Origin: Hygrocybe punicea
Taxonomy: Eukaryota > Basidiomycota > Agaricomycetes > Agaricales > Hygrophoraceae
DNA: 64,000 nucleotides
Assembly: GCA_963556145.1 (NCBI GenBank)
Contig: OY744468.1
Location: forward strand, 5,704,001-5,768,000
Direction of reading: 5' to 3'
Shown: piece after piece, positions 55,464 through 64,000 of the stretch
Numbering within the stretch: position 1 is the first letter of the stretch
Layout of the letters: each line of letters starts with the position of its first letter
Translations under genes and position numbers: made by a program
The notes under the pieces: generated by a model
Databases searched by the model: none
What the model saw: only the letters and a program-made list of their open reading frames with translations
What the model was told of the DNA's origin: nothing

Positions 55464-56434
55464 TGTAAATGCGGGTTCTTGGTGGCTTCGGAACTATATA
55501 AAGAAATAATATAAAGATCCTAACCTGTGGGTGTCAGCGTAGAAGTGACTGGATAATTCAGTGTCGGGAATAGTAGTAAAAGGAAGTGAAAGTGAAATAA
55601 AAGTAAAGCCGCCGCATAAACGGGACTAATAACGACGAATCCGGCGATGAACGGAGTGAAAATGGATGAAAGATGATGAACCCGACGATGAACGGAGTGA
55701 AAATGGACTAATAACGATGAACCCAATGGTGAACGGACTGAAAACGAATGAACCCGACGATGCCGACGATGTCGGGTACGACGGGTCGGGTCGGGTCGGG
55801 TCGGAAACGATGAATGAATATACGGGAACAATGAGGAAGACAACAAAGTAAACTATAAAAAGGCTAAGGAACTACGTGGACGAGCATTTGAAGGGATTTA
55901 AACGATTCTGACTATGAGGGAAACGGGGACTAAGGGTATCTTATTTTGTACGGTCGTCGGGGGCCGTTTTTATAGTACAGGGAACAGTAATCTACTTTCG
56001 GACATGTCTACTTCGGCCGATGGTAAGCTACAAAGAAAGGTTGGAATGGGGATGTGGAAAGGGGGGTTGCAAAGCAACGAAGACAGGAAATGGAGGGGAA
56101 AACAATTATGCAAGGAAAAGATCTAGAAAGTCCTACATATCTCCGAAAGGACGAGGGGATGCATAAATAAAGTAAATCCGAAGTCGGGGATTGAGTCCGA
56201 AGAGATCCATCTCCTGGAATTGGAACTCCGAGGCGTTTGAGGCTGCCGGATTTAGTCTGAGAGCGGCTGTGACGAAGCGGCATACGTCGGGTTGTGTCGG
56301 TCACGTCGGGTCACGTCACGTCGGGTTGCGTCGGGTTACGTCGGGTTCGAATGCAAGTCGAATGGCGGCATCGGGTTGGTCCGGATTTGTGATATATTGA
56401 TGATACGGACTCAGAGGGATGTCGACCCTCTACA
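55464..56434 (-). repeat. 5' LTR (sense on minus strand)
   Basis: The partner of 50449-51419. At three of the four visible differences this copy keeps CG where the other has TG (55686 versus 50671 is one). Confidence 0.92.
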
Positions 56435-56493
56435 GCGCTTTGTCCCACGAGTCACAGTCCCATCACTCGTACCATGAGCGCTCCGTGTCTTCT

Positions 56494-56625
56494 GTGAGTT
56501 CTCGGCGACAGAAGACCGTGTTTTCTGTGAGTTCTCGGCAACAGAAGATCGTGTCTTTCGTGAGTTCTCGGCAACAGAAGATCGTGTCTTTCGTGAGTTC
56601 TCAGCAACGCAAGACCGTGTCCTTC
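56494..56625. repeat. 33-bp tandem repeat, 4 copies, coding
   Basis: The unit starts GTGAGTTCTCGGCAACAGAAG on the plus strand. On the minus strand it encodes the KTRSSVAENSR repeats of the unknown gene's C-terminus. Confidence 0.9.
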
Positions 56626-58520
56626 GTGTACTGAAAAGAATGCCGCCAGTTGTCCTGCCTCTCTGTGTCTTCGACTTCTTGCTTTCGCATTCAATCTCCT
56701 CCGAATTATGTCCTACCTGTCCACCCTTGCCGTTGCTCAGTGTCTCCTTGGCAGTAGGGCTCTCACTTATTGCCACTTTCTCCCCTGCGTTTTTGCTGTT
56801 CCCTGCCTCACCAACACTTGTCCCCGCAGCCTCACTTGTGGCATTCTCATGCTGCAATTCTGCATCAGCACCCTCTCTGTAGTATTGTTCTCACTTACCA
56901 CTTTCTCCTCTGCATTTTCACCATCCTCTGCCTCACTGACACTTGTCACCGGTGCCTCACTTGTCGTGTCCTTGCGCTGCAACTCATGCACAAGTGGGAC
57001 GTGCACTCCAGCAGCAATGGCCCCAAGTTCTGTGTCATCATCGTCGCTGTCTTCTTCATCACCAGCTGTGTGCTGCGCTTCAATGTCAGCCTGACGGTCA
57101 CCAATGCATCTAAGAATCTCAGCCTTCTGCAGGAACATAAATGGTTGTTCATCAGTGTCTCTGGAAGCTGTCGAAGCAAGATACTCCGAGAGAATGATAA
57201 TGTGGGCAAGTGACATAAGCTCTGGCGCTTGCAGTTTGACTGGGACGATGAAACTTTGCACATCATAATAGTCGGAAGGGTTAACGGAAATATCAGCCCA
57301 AGGTATTGCAGCAAAATGCTGATCGGCTGGCCAGGTATGACCTAGGTGTAATCACTCGAAATAATCCAGCAGAAGGCTGTACTGGACTGACTTACACCAC
57401 AATGTGCTGAAGTATTTTTCCAGAATGGCACGAATATCGCCCAAAATCATCTTGTTGAACTCGACAGCAGGGAACAAAGGTATTCCTGCAGAGTTACGAG
57501 GAATTTGAAGGTCTGTGGAGTCATCACTCTTGATGCTGGGTCCTGGTGAATTGATTAAGGCAACATAGCGTGTCCAAGTTCATGCAGCAACTCACGAGGG
57601 AGGACCCTTTCGGCATACTGAAACCATGGCGTTTCGAAATGCTCTGTGAAGTCTTTGAGCTGGGATCTCATATCAAGCTTGTTATGGACTGAATGGGCAT
57701 TGACTCTGTCATTTTATTAGGTGTGGCACTACAGAGGGCCGGTTGGTGCACTTACACGCCACTATCGAGATCGCCATGTTCATCACGGAATGCGAAGAAC
57801 AGCATCATCTCGGCAGGGCCAAGCTTACCATTCTGGCAGAGCGTCTTGAGGGCAAACCATGCTGCTTTCATAAACTCTTTCTGATTTCTAAGGTGACCCG
57901 GTCGTGTTAAATCATAGCCATAGGAAAGATCAAGAAATGCACACCGAGGAATATCACTTTCAACTTCCTCAGCCCTTTTCTCATATGCCTGCTGATCCTC
58001 CTCGTCCTCCCACATCTCCTTCAAAACGACTTGGTAAAACCCTGCATGCCCCCCATCAGTATCAGCATCCTTTCGACGTTTCGCAGCCTCAGTATTGATC
58101 TCGTTCTTTCGTTCTTGTTCATAGAGCTGGCGCCCAGTAACACTTGAGGAGAGATTGATAAAAAATTGATCTCCATGAGTGTTTGACGTGGACTGGCTTT
58201 TTCGTTTCATAGTGCTGAAGCGGTTTGTGAACTTGCAGATGATTCGCTGAAGAACCAATCAATCCCCTGAATCATGACGTGAATTGACATACCATGGTCC
58301 AGGTCGTCAGAGTCACATCCCCTTTGCAAAGCAGTTGGTCTTGAAACAGAGATGACGACTTGATAGTTTCCGCAGTGTCCTGCTTCCACCTTGTTAAGGA
58401 AGCACCCTTCATTCCTTTCAAGTCAGGATCAAGCTCGTACACCTTGGCCTCGAATGCTTGCATGTAGCTGTTAATATATGCGTCCTGAGCAGGAGTAAAC
58501 TGTGATCTGCGTCCGACCAT

Positions 58521-58935
58521 AGTAACGAAAGGATGGTGTGGATTTGATGAAACAGGAACGATTCAGAACCTTTATATGAACTGACCTTGAAGTCAATGTG
58601 AAGGCCACTCATCGAAGAAAGCCACACCGCTTGTTTAAACCTCCTTCAGACATTGCATGCACTGTTGTAACTGTTATTGTTCCCTCTGTAATGTGACAGC
58701 AAATGTACCTTGAATCAGTAGATGATGTCACGAAGCAAATAATATTACTTACAGGCAGTTCTGCAGACGAAGATAGACATCAGTTCATTTCATCTTCGTT
58801 AGTTGCAAACCATTGTGGTGAAAGATGACCGTGAGCAGACAATTCACATGCCACACATGAGAAGTCATGAATAGTCACATTACGAGACGAGAACATTACA
58901 TGAAGATGGGGAGAAACAATGGCATCAGCTAAAAG
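58521..58935. other. Intergenic region
   Basis: The region lies between the 5' end of one minus-strand gene and the 3' end of the next. No further gene or site is recognised. Confidence 0.5.
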
Positions 58936-61215
58936 TTAAAACGGGAGTTTGTGAGGAATAGTGGCCGCACGTCCAAAGTAATCAAAAAAAGTCTGTGTGT
59001 AGAAAGTGGCAATCGCTTCTTCAAGCAATGAGACGCTTGGCTCTGTGAAAGTATCAACGGCTCCAAACCCAAGCTCAAACCCATCTGGTGGTTGGCAATC
59101 CCAAGTTCTCATTACCTTGTGCATCGCCAAAAGATATTGGAGACGCTCACGCCAGTCGTCCGCAGCGAGACCACCATTCTTCGAAGGGATCTGAGTTACG
59201 AGGAAACTGGGGTCACCAGAGTTGGATGCCATGAAGCATGCCATAAGTTCGTATTGGCGGGTGCTAAACTCTGGTTCTTGTTCGATCCCTGAGGGCATTC
59301 TGGGTTTATGGGCTCGGCCATCCAGGGCCAGGAATTCGAAACGAAAGTTAAGCTCATACAGCTCCCACAGCACCTCTTGGACAATCCTGCGATCAGGCAA
59401 CATCCCGTCAGGCGCCATCAGTTGTTGCTCTTTCCAAAAGATTTGGGTACGGGGCATGTCTGCAACCAAACCGGACCCCTTGTACAAATGGCCGATCAGT
59501 GTGATGATGTCGGCACGGCGTTGGCTAGCCCGAGTCGAGGTCATTTGTTTGTTACGCTCTGAACATAGACCTGATAGACAGTCGCGCCACTCTTGATTTG
59601 ACAAAGCTCGAGCAGCAGAGTCTGCACGAGATACGCGAGATATCCATAGTTGGCGCTGGTCCAACCAATTGACGAGGTACAAGGCTTGCCTTGCCTCGGT
59701 GTTCGGGCCCACCAAGAGCCTGGGATCAGGGAAAACAAAGTGTCCATCGTGTGGATTACTCTTACACAGAGCCTTCAGTCGAGAAGGTTCGGTATTAACG
59801 TGGAGAAGGGCATTGGCCCATGTGAAGATTGACGGAGGGATGAGGTCACTGTCAGGGTCTCGAAACTTGGCTTGAACGGGCTTCCAGCTAGAATTAGATT
59901 TCTTGGTTCCCACTGCAGGAAGCGATAAGCATTGATACATGAAGAGACTTGATAATATACCTGAACTAATGGCACTGCACTGTTTCCGAGCTTTCTTGGT
60001 GACCTTAACGGTGCGAGGGTGTTTGGGCTCGGCCACTGATACTCTCTCAGTAACCATCGGTACACTCTCTCCATTAACCGTGCGAGGGCGTTCGAGCTCA
60101 GCCATTGGTACCGTCGCTGTAACTGTTGGTACACTCCCTCCTACAAGAAATGGATCGTCGATGACAGCGAAAGGGTCTGGGTACTGGAAGCATGTGCGGG
60201 CGTAATTGTGGATTTGCCTGACCTTTTCAACGTTGTTTGACCCATTGTGAATGACAGGGAATGATGGGCTCTCGGTCCAATCGGTCATTGTGAGAAAATC
60301 TTCGGGAGATCGAAGGGTAGTAACAGACATAATGTTCACGCTCAAAGATAAAGTTTGAAGAGGTCGCATGAACCACACAGGAATACCAGCATCGAAGGCG
60401 GCCTGAACATATTGCGGGTTCTCGGTGAATGCGCCAACCACAAAAGCCACACGCTCGGCTTTCGGGAGACTGCCTTCCATTCGTGGCTTGAAAATCGTGA
60501 TATAGTCCACGACAGCGACTAGTTCCAGGTACCAACGTTGAGTTTCAGTGACACCAAACACCATCTCCTTGTAAAACGTCGTGAGAGATTCCAAACGACA
60601 TATTGAGTGGCGCAAAGCAACTTGGAGATTCAGCACAACGGGATTATTTCCGCCTGATTTTTGGTAATCCATAATCCTTGCAAAAAGAGCCTCACACACA
60701 ACCCGCAACTTCACCGCCTTTGAGATTTCAAGCTTACCAAGACCCTCTACAAATTGCCGACTTGTCGGGATAAAGTCAGCAGCAGTGGGATTCCACCACA
60801 TGATCGAAAGTGGATCAGCAGGATCCTTGGGACAGCGAGGAATAACGGGCAACCAGCAATATTCCTCCATAAAAGGTTGCGGCCATAACATGTAATCGTC
60901 GTCTGCGTAGCGGCAATCATTTCTTAAACGAACCAGGCGTCTACCTAACGGAGGCTTATAGATGATGTCCATGTTGGGTGATGTGATTATCGTGTCATTC
61001 ACTCCGGGCTGGAAACCATCTATGATTGCAGCAACACGAGCATCAAATGGGCCTATAGGTTCTGTAGGATGATATGAATAAGTATAAGCTCTTGTCATAG
61101 ACACAACCTGTACCATTAGGTCGGCGTTGTTGAAGGAGTTCCAGCGGATCGATGGACATTGAGGACCAATGAACTTAACGGCAGAATCTGAGACAGCAGT
61201 CACTCTAATATTCAA
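58936..61215 (-). CDS. Unrecognised 743-residue protein, two exons
   Basis: One 48-nt intron (59913-59960, GTATAT...CTGCAG) is in phase, so the frame also reads through it. Splicing removes an odd FMYQCLSLPA segment and leaves 743 residues. The first visible codons, NIRVTAVSDSAVKFIGPQCP, have no ATG, so the true start is probably in an upstream exon near 61380-61440. Composition looks fully coding and no stop interrupts it. Features are a Trp/Pro-rich N-terminal region (LWPQPFMEEYCWLP, SIMWWNPTAADF) and a basic low-complexity hinge with PRTV repeats (about 365-410). The C-terminal half has LYLVNWLDQRQLW and ELNFRFEFLALD. No motif identifies a function. It lies tail-to-head with the unknown gene upstream and is divergent from the KDZ-like gene. 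I cannot say whether it is a host gene or mobile-element cargo. Confidence 0.7.
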   Translation of the reverse strand: MNIRVTAVSDSAVKFIGPQCPSIRWNSFNNADLMVQVVSMTRAYTYSYHPTEPIGPFDARVAAIIDGFQPGVNDTIITSPNMDIIYKPPLGRRLVRLRNDCRYADDDYMLWPQPFMEEYCWLPVIPRCPKDPADPLSIMWWNPTAADFIPTSRQFVEGLGKLEISKAVKLRVVCEALFARIMDYQKSGGNNPVVLNLQVALRHSICRLESLTTFYKEMVFGVTETQRWYLELVAVVDYITIFKPRMEGSLPKAERVAFVVGAFTENPQYVQAAFDAGIPVWFMRPLQTLSLSVNIMSVTTLRSPEDFLTMTDWTESPSFPVIHNGSNNVEKVRQIHNYARTCFQYPDPFAVIDDPFLVGGSVPTVTATVPMAELERPRTVNGESVPMVTERVSVAEPKHPRTVKVTKKARKQCSAISSGILSSLFMYQCLSLPAVGTKKSNSSWKPVQAKFRDPDSDLIPPSIFTWANALLHVNTEPSRLKALCKSNPHDGHFVFPDPRLLVGPNTEARQALYLVNWLDQRQLWISRVSRADSAARALSNQEWRDCLSGLCSERNKQMTSTRASQRRADIITLIGHLYKGSGLVADMPRTQIFWKEQQLMAPDGMLPDRRIVQEVLWELYELNFRFEFLALDGRAHKPRMPSGIEQEPEFSTRQYELMACFMASNSGDPSFLVTQIPSKNGGLAADDWRERLQYLLAMHKVMRTWDCQPPDGFELGFGAVDTFTEPSVSLLEEAIATFYTQTFFDYFGRAATIPHKLPF

Positions 61216-61232
61216 GGAAGAGGGTTAGAGAC

Positions 61233-61312
61233 GACGCAAAGTCTAATCTCTCGCGGTGAGTAAAGACTGACGCAAAGTCAAAGTCCCTACTTTGCTGGAA
61301 CGACGCATAGTC
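61233..61312 (-). repeat. GACTTTGCGTC module A
   Basis: Motif complements lie at 61233, 61269 and 61302 (spacing 36 and 33), the last a one-base variant. GAGATTAGACTTTGCGTCGTC context on the minus strand is shared with modules B, C and D. Confidence 0.85.
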
Positions 61313-61488
61313 GAATTCCGGGATTGCACAAAGTTGGATGAAATAAAAGGACTAACCGTTAAACTACCACCTCGAAACTTGTCTTGCACTGGATGCCGCG
61401 GGACGTGGCGTACTGGTGAACCACAAGGCAACCTAGAATAATGATTGTGAGTTATGTTGAACAGCTTTGCGAGGTACGTGCAAGAGAC

Positions 61489-61568
61489 GACGCAGAGTCA
61501 AATCTCTCGCTGTGAGTCGAGACCGACGCAAAGTCAAAGTCTCAACTCCACCAGAATGACACAGAGTC
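61489..61568 (-). repeat. GACTTTGCGTC module B
   Basis: Motif complements lie at 61489, 61525 and 61558 (spacing 36 and 33, identical to module A). It starts exactly 256 bp from module A and the flanks are also similar (AATCTCTCGCTGTGAGT). Confidence 0.85.
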
Positions 61569-61799
61569 TAGTTCTGGGTATGAAGACTGGGATAAGACGG
61601 GTATGACTTACTGTTACTTGAATGGAAACGTAGAAGTCGACGGGCTGATTTGTTGACGAAAAAAGGCTTATACAGAATTTGTAATCCGGATTCGGTCATG
61701 TAGCATTTGTAGTCACTCACTATGTCTTCGACTCAGAGGAGCCAACTGTCGCTGGTAAGTGTCAAACTCATTCTCGTGCACTGGCACATCCTGGATCTA

Positions 61800-61884
61800 G
61801 ACTTTGCGTCAATCTGGATGGGCCACGGCAGCAACTTAGACTCTGCGTCAGTTGCTGGCTCTGCTGGAGATTAGACTTCGTGTC
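61800..61884 (+). repeat. GACTTTGCGTC module C
   Basis: Motifs lie at 61800, 61839 and 61874 in the orientation opposite to A and B. Context TTAGACT...GAGATTAGACTT matches the other modules. Confidence 0.85.
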
Positions 61885-62493
61885 GTCTCATTTCTATCTA
61901 TATATCCATTCACTACTGACGAACACTTCATTCTAGAACTCGTCTTTGCGCGATCATCGGTATGCGTCGCTACAATACAACTCTACACGCTCCCTGTACC
62001 CTTAAGCCCTCTCCTTCGTCCACTCGCAACCCCATTGTAGTCGTCCTGCGACTCTACTTGTTTCGAACCACCAACGCTATTTGTATTCTATTACATCAAC
62101 CGTTAAACATTCCACTCACTGACTCCGCAAAACAGCCTCTCGCGCATCGGGCAACTCTGGTTCGTCAACGTATGCGCCGTCATCGTCTCATCGCAAACAT
62201 GCGAGACTCTCCACTTCGACTCCCTTGACCTCGCCTTCCGGGTCTTGCCCTGGATCATCAGAATCGGGAAGGAGCACCAGCAACCACAGGAACCATATGA
62301 CCTCCGTCGCGCGCCCTCCCGAACAACCGTAACAGGGAAAATGGCAAGTTTGGGTGTGCACTCATTACCTCGGGAGGGCCAGACCCACGTCAATGGACAT
62401 GGCTGTCCACCCCTCGAGGTTGGGAGGGCAATACAAACCTCACCAGGTGACGAAGCTGTGGACATTGTATTCCTTATGCACACTCAGGAAGTA

Positions 62494-62572
62494 GACTTCG
62501 CATCATCCTGGTTGGCGGTGACTTAGACTTTGCGTCTGTTGCTCCCTCTCACAAGAGATTGGACTTTGCGTC
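62494..62572 (+). repeat. GACTTTGCGTC module D
   Basis: Motifs lie at 62494 (two-base variant), 62526 and 62562 (spacing 32 and 36), same orientation as module C. It ends about 215 bp before the KDZ-like start codon. Confidence 0.85.
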
Positions 62573-62788
62573 ATTTCTTCTGCACTGCCGTGGCCATGTT
62601 ATCTAAGGATCGCCATTTACCCACCTCAAGCCACATACTGTTGAGTCTATTGTTCCTCGTTTTGCATCGTACTCTCAACCCATTGATTTCAGTCACCTCA
62701 CTTGATTGCCCATCCCTAGTGCGTATCCGTGATTGACTGGGGTGGTGTTTGTTCCATACTCATCATTCTCAATATTAGGCCCAGAGAC

Positions 62789-63451
62789 ATGAGCCGAAAA
62801 CGGAGAGCTTCTGTGGAAGAAGAGGAACTGCAATTTTCCCGGCAGGCTGCAAGAATTCGAAACCCACACGTCCATAAAGCACACTTTCGGACCGTTGGAG
62901 ATTCTGGTATGGAAGTACGCACCACGACACACAGATCCGATTCGAGTACCACGGGGATCACTACGCTCTCTCCCCTGATCACCAATGATGCCAGCCACCA
63001 GCCTGACCTGATGGATGACAAAGATGACCTGCCTAGAAAGCAGACACAGGTTTGTTCTGTATGTTAGCGCTTAAAAGTATAACTACAACTCTACTACTAG
63101 AATTCACGGCTCCTGGAGGACTTCGATGGGCACTTTGACAATTTTCTACGGCTTATCATCGAATTTGAGGCGGATCCCCAAGTTGGTTCGCTTTGCTCAT
63201 GCAACAATGGCGTCCGAACAACACAATGCCACGATTGTACACAGTACTGTGCATCGTGCACAGATTGTTTTATTCAAGCGCACCAGAACTTGCCGTTCCA
63301 TTGGGCTGAAGTTTGGGATGCTGAACGGGGCTTTTTCGTTCGCCATGATATCTCATCGTTGGGTTTCACCATATACCTTGGTCACAACGGAGCTCGTTGC
63401 CCCAATGTTACGGATCGCTTCTACAGCGGGCTCCGGCAACAATCAACTTAA
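62789..63451 (+). CDS. KDZ transposase N-terminal fragment with CxC2 cluster
   Basis: It starts MSRKRRASVEEEELQFSRQ at 62789. Exon 1 is 62789-63049, then a 51-nt intron (63050-63100), then exon 2 63101-63451, giving 203 residues. Exon 2 carries SLCSCNNGVRTTQCHDC, QYCASCTDCFIQAH, LPFHWAEVW and LGFTIYLGHNGARCP, the Cys/His order of the CxC2 domain that precedes the catalytic region in fungal KDZ transposases. A full protein is about 1000 residues. Here the frame stops at TAA 63449-63451 right after the domain, so no DDE nuclease remains. It may be a relic, or a solo CxC2 protein that could bind element DNA. The sequence itself is clean, with no other stops and good splice sites. Confidence 0.75.
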
Positions 63452-64000
63452 CTAGGGATCGGATTCCAGAGGAGAGGACAGCAGTTTTCATTGTTGCTTA
63501 TAGCTAAGACAACACTGCTAAGAAGGGGGGGTCAAGGTCTAATGTCATTGCGAGCCGTGGGGGTTACCCAAAACAAGATGAGTCTGCCCCAAGAACCAGA
63601 CTAAACGTAAGGAAAGGAAAAGAAGAAAAAGTCCGAACCAACAACAAGAACAGTATATATAGTGACTGGTCTTGAGGGGAGGTAAATAGAAATACAACCA
63701 TGAAGCCACAACATGTCCAACTCTACCATGTGTTCACCATGAGGCGTACATGAGGCGTCCTCATGTCGATGTTCTCGCGATCCAACTGGAGGCCCGGGTG
63801 TCATTGAGGAATAGAGGGGGTCCGGATGACTCGGATGATTTGTCATCGGATCATGTGATGTGCAGAATTGCCTATTCGGGGTCTACACTTGCTGTAACAG
63901 GCAAGTGCGCAGTCTGGCAAGTGCGTTGCACGGTCGGGTCGAAGATGGGTATCGTCCAGTGTAGGATTGGTGATGAAAGTGTCTTGAGGTAGCAGGGACA
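63452..64000. other. Downstream of KDZ-like gene, no gene recognised
   Basis: No continuation of the KDZ catalytic domain was found in any frame. A perfect hairpin CATGAGGCGTCCTCATG lies at about 63748-63764. Frames at 63601-63846 and 63750-63992 show no domain. Confidence 0.5.

Larger units (their letters stand above)
50449..56434 (-). mobile_element. Young non-autonomous LTR retrotransposon, 5986 bp
   Basis: Two 971-bp LTRs (50449-51419 and 55464-56434) begin TGTAAATGCGGG and end CTCTACA on the plus strand. The flanking 4-bp duplication gcgc lies at 50445-50448 and 56435-56438. By eye I count four differences between the LTRs, so insertion is recent. On the minus strand a primer-binding-site-like TGGAGCCCACCGCGAGGAT lies two bases inside the 55464 LTR, so the sense strand is minus. 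The 4.04-kb interior shows no protease, reverse transcriptase, RNase H, integrase or gag zinc knuckle on either strand. It would need proteins from a relative. Confidence 0.9.
50355..58520 (-). pseudogene. Unknown agaricomycete protein gene, last exon split by an LTR element
   Basis: The start MVGRRSQFTPAQDAYINSYM is at 58520. Exons are 58293-58520, 57758-58246, 57596-57677, 57396-57542, and 57341 down to the LTR insertion at 56438. Introns are 46, 80, 53 and 54 nt. Readable blocks include VTGRQLYEQERKNEI, GFYQVVLKEMWEDEED, LGPAEMMLFFAFRDE, TPWFQYAERVLPR, and HTWPADQHFAAIPWADIS. I recall this as a multicopy agaricomycete family with no assigned function; the N-terminal part is coiled-coil-like and basic. 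Near 56880 the frame shifts between two tandem copies of a SEAxxTSV...EEKV block. The C-terminus holds 11-residue repeats (KTRSSVAENSR). The LTR element inserted after GTKR; across the empty site the frame reads KAAGIQENLEYAISS and stops at 50355. Confidence 0.6.
61723..62788 (+). other. Intergenic region with two inverted motif modules
   Basis: A short start MSSTQRSQLSL at 61728 is followed by a good donor GTAAGTGTC, but no downstream exon could be joined. The frames 61962-62228 and 62245-62526 show no domain. Apart from motif modules C and D, nothing is assigned. Confidence 0.35.

Noticed and set aside
56767..57213. Plus-strand frames of 128 and 147 codons
   Set aside because: Antisense to the well-supported minus-strand exon with QSFIVPVKLQAPELM and the acidic DEEDSDDDD stretch.

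Overview
The window looks like a transposon-rich stretch of a basidiomycete (probably agaricomycete) genome. The evidence is short GT-AG introns of about 46-80 nt, a CxC2 zinc cluster typical of KDZ transposases, a DUF6589-like gene, a DUF6534-like membrane-protein family, a Tad1-type LINE tail, a RecQ-like helicase, and dense hAT-type, Tc1/mariner-like and LTR elements. No database search was possible. Family names rest on motifs and recall.

Left third (1-26.6 kb): a LINE tail is followed by nested repeats. Several DNA elements could be delimited to the base from terminal repeats and exact target-site duplications (TSDs). These are a 2055-bp hAT-like element (783-2837) with another inside it (908-1874), a 6.7-kb hAT element (13509-20185) with a dead transposase and three further insertions, a 2.9-kb hAT-like element (20643-23500) containing a sister of the first, and a 161-bp TA-flanked MITE. 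Foldback repeats around an assembly gap fill 4.2-7.0 kb. Two gene-like units lie in this mosaic, a DUF6589-like gene (8.3-10.4 kb) and a RecQ-like helicase (23.7-25.9 kb). They share an upstream module with an identical CCATATTAGG box.

Middle (26.6-42 kb): four related copies of a multi-exon DUF6534-like membrane protein gene, one inverted, are interspersed with one complete 2-oxoglutarate/Fe(II) dioxygenase gene and two decayed dioxygenase fragments. This looks like repeated segmental duplication of a gene pair.

Right third (42-64 kb): a large degenerate DDE-type transposase gene (42.4-48.5 kb) is broken by a solo LTR and by a clean 451-bp internal inversion. A young non-autonomous LTR element (50449-56434, LTRs 971 bp each) sits inside the last exon of an unknown multi-exon gene. 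Then come an unknown 743-aa gene, four copies of a module carrying 12 copies of the 11-bp motif GACTTTGCGTC, and a KDZ-like protein truncated after its CxC2 domain.

Most inactivating stops in the old transposases are TGA where the family appears to have Arg, as expected from CpG-to-TpG decay. The best candidates for something undescribed are the GACTTTGCGTC array between divergent genes, the shared helicase/DUF6589 upstream module, and the palindrome plus TTCGCGAGG module shared by otherwise different hAT-like families.
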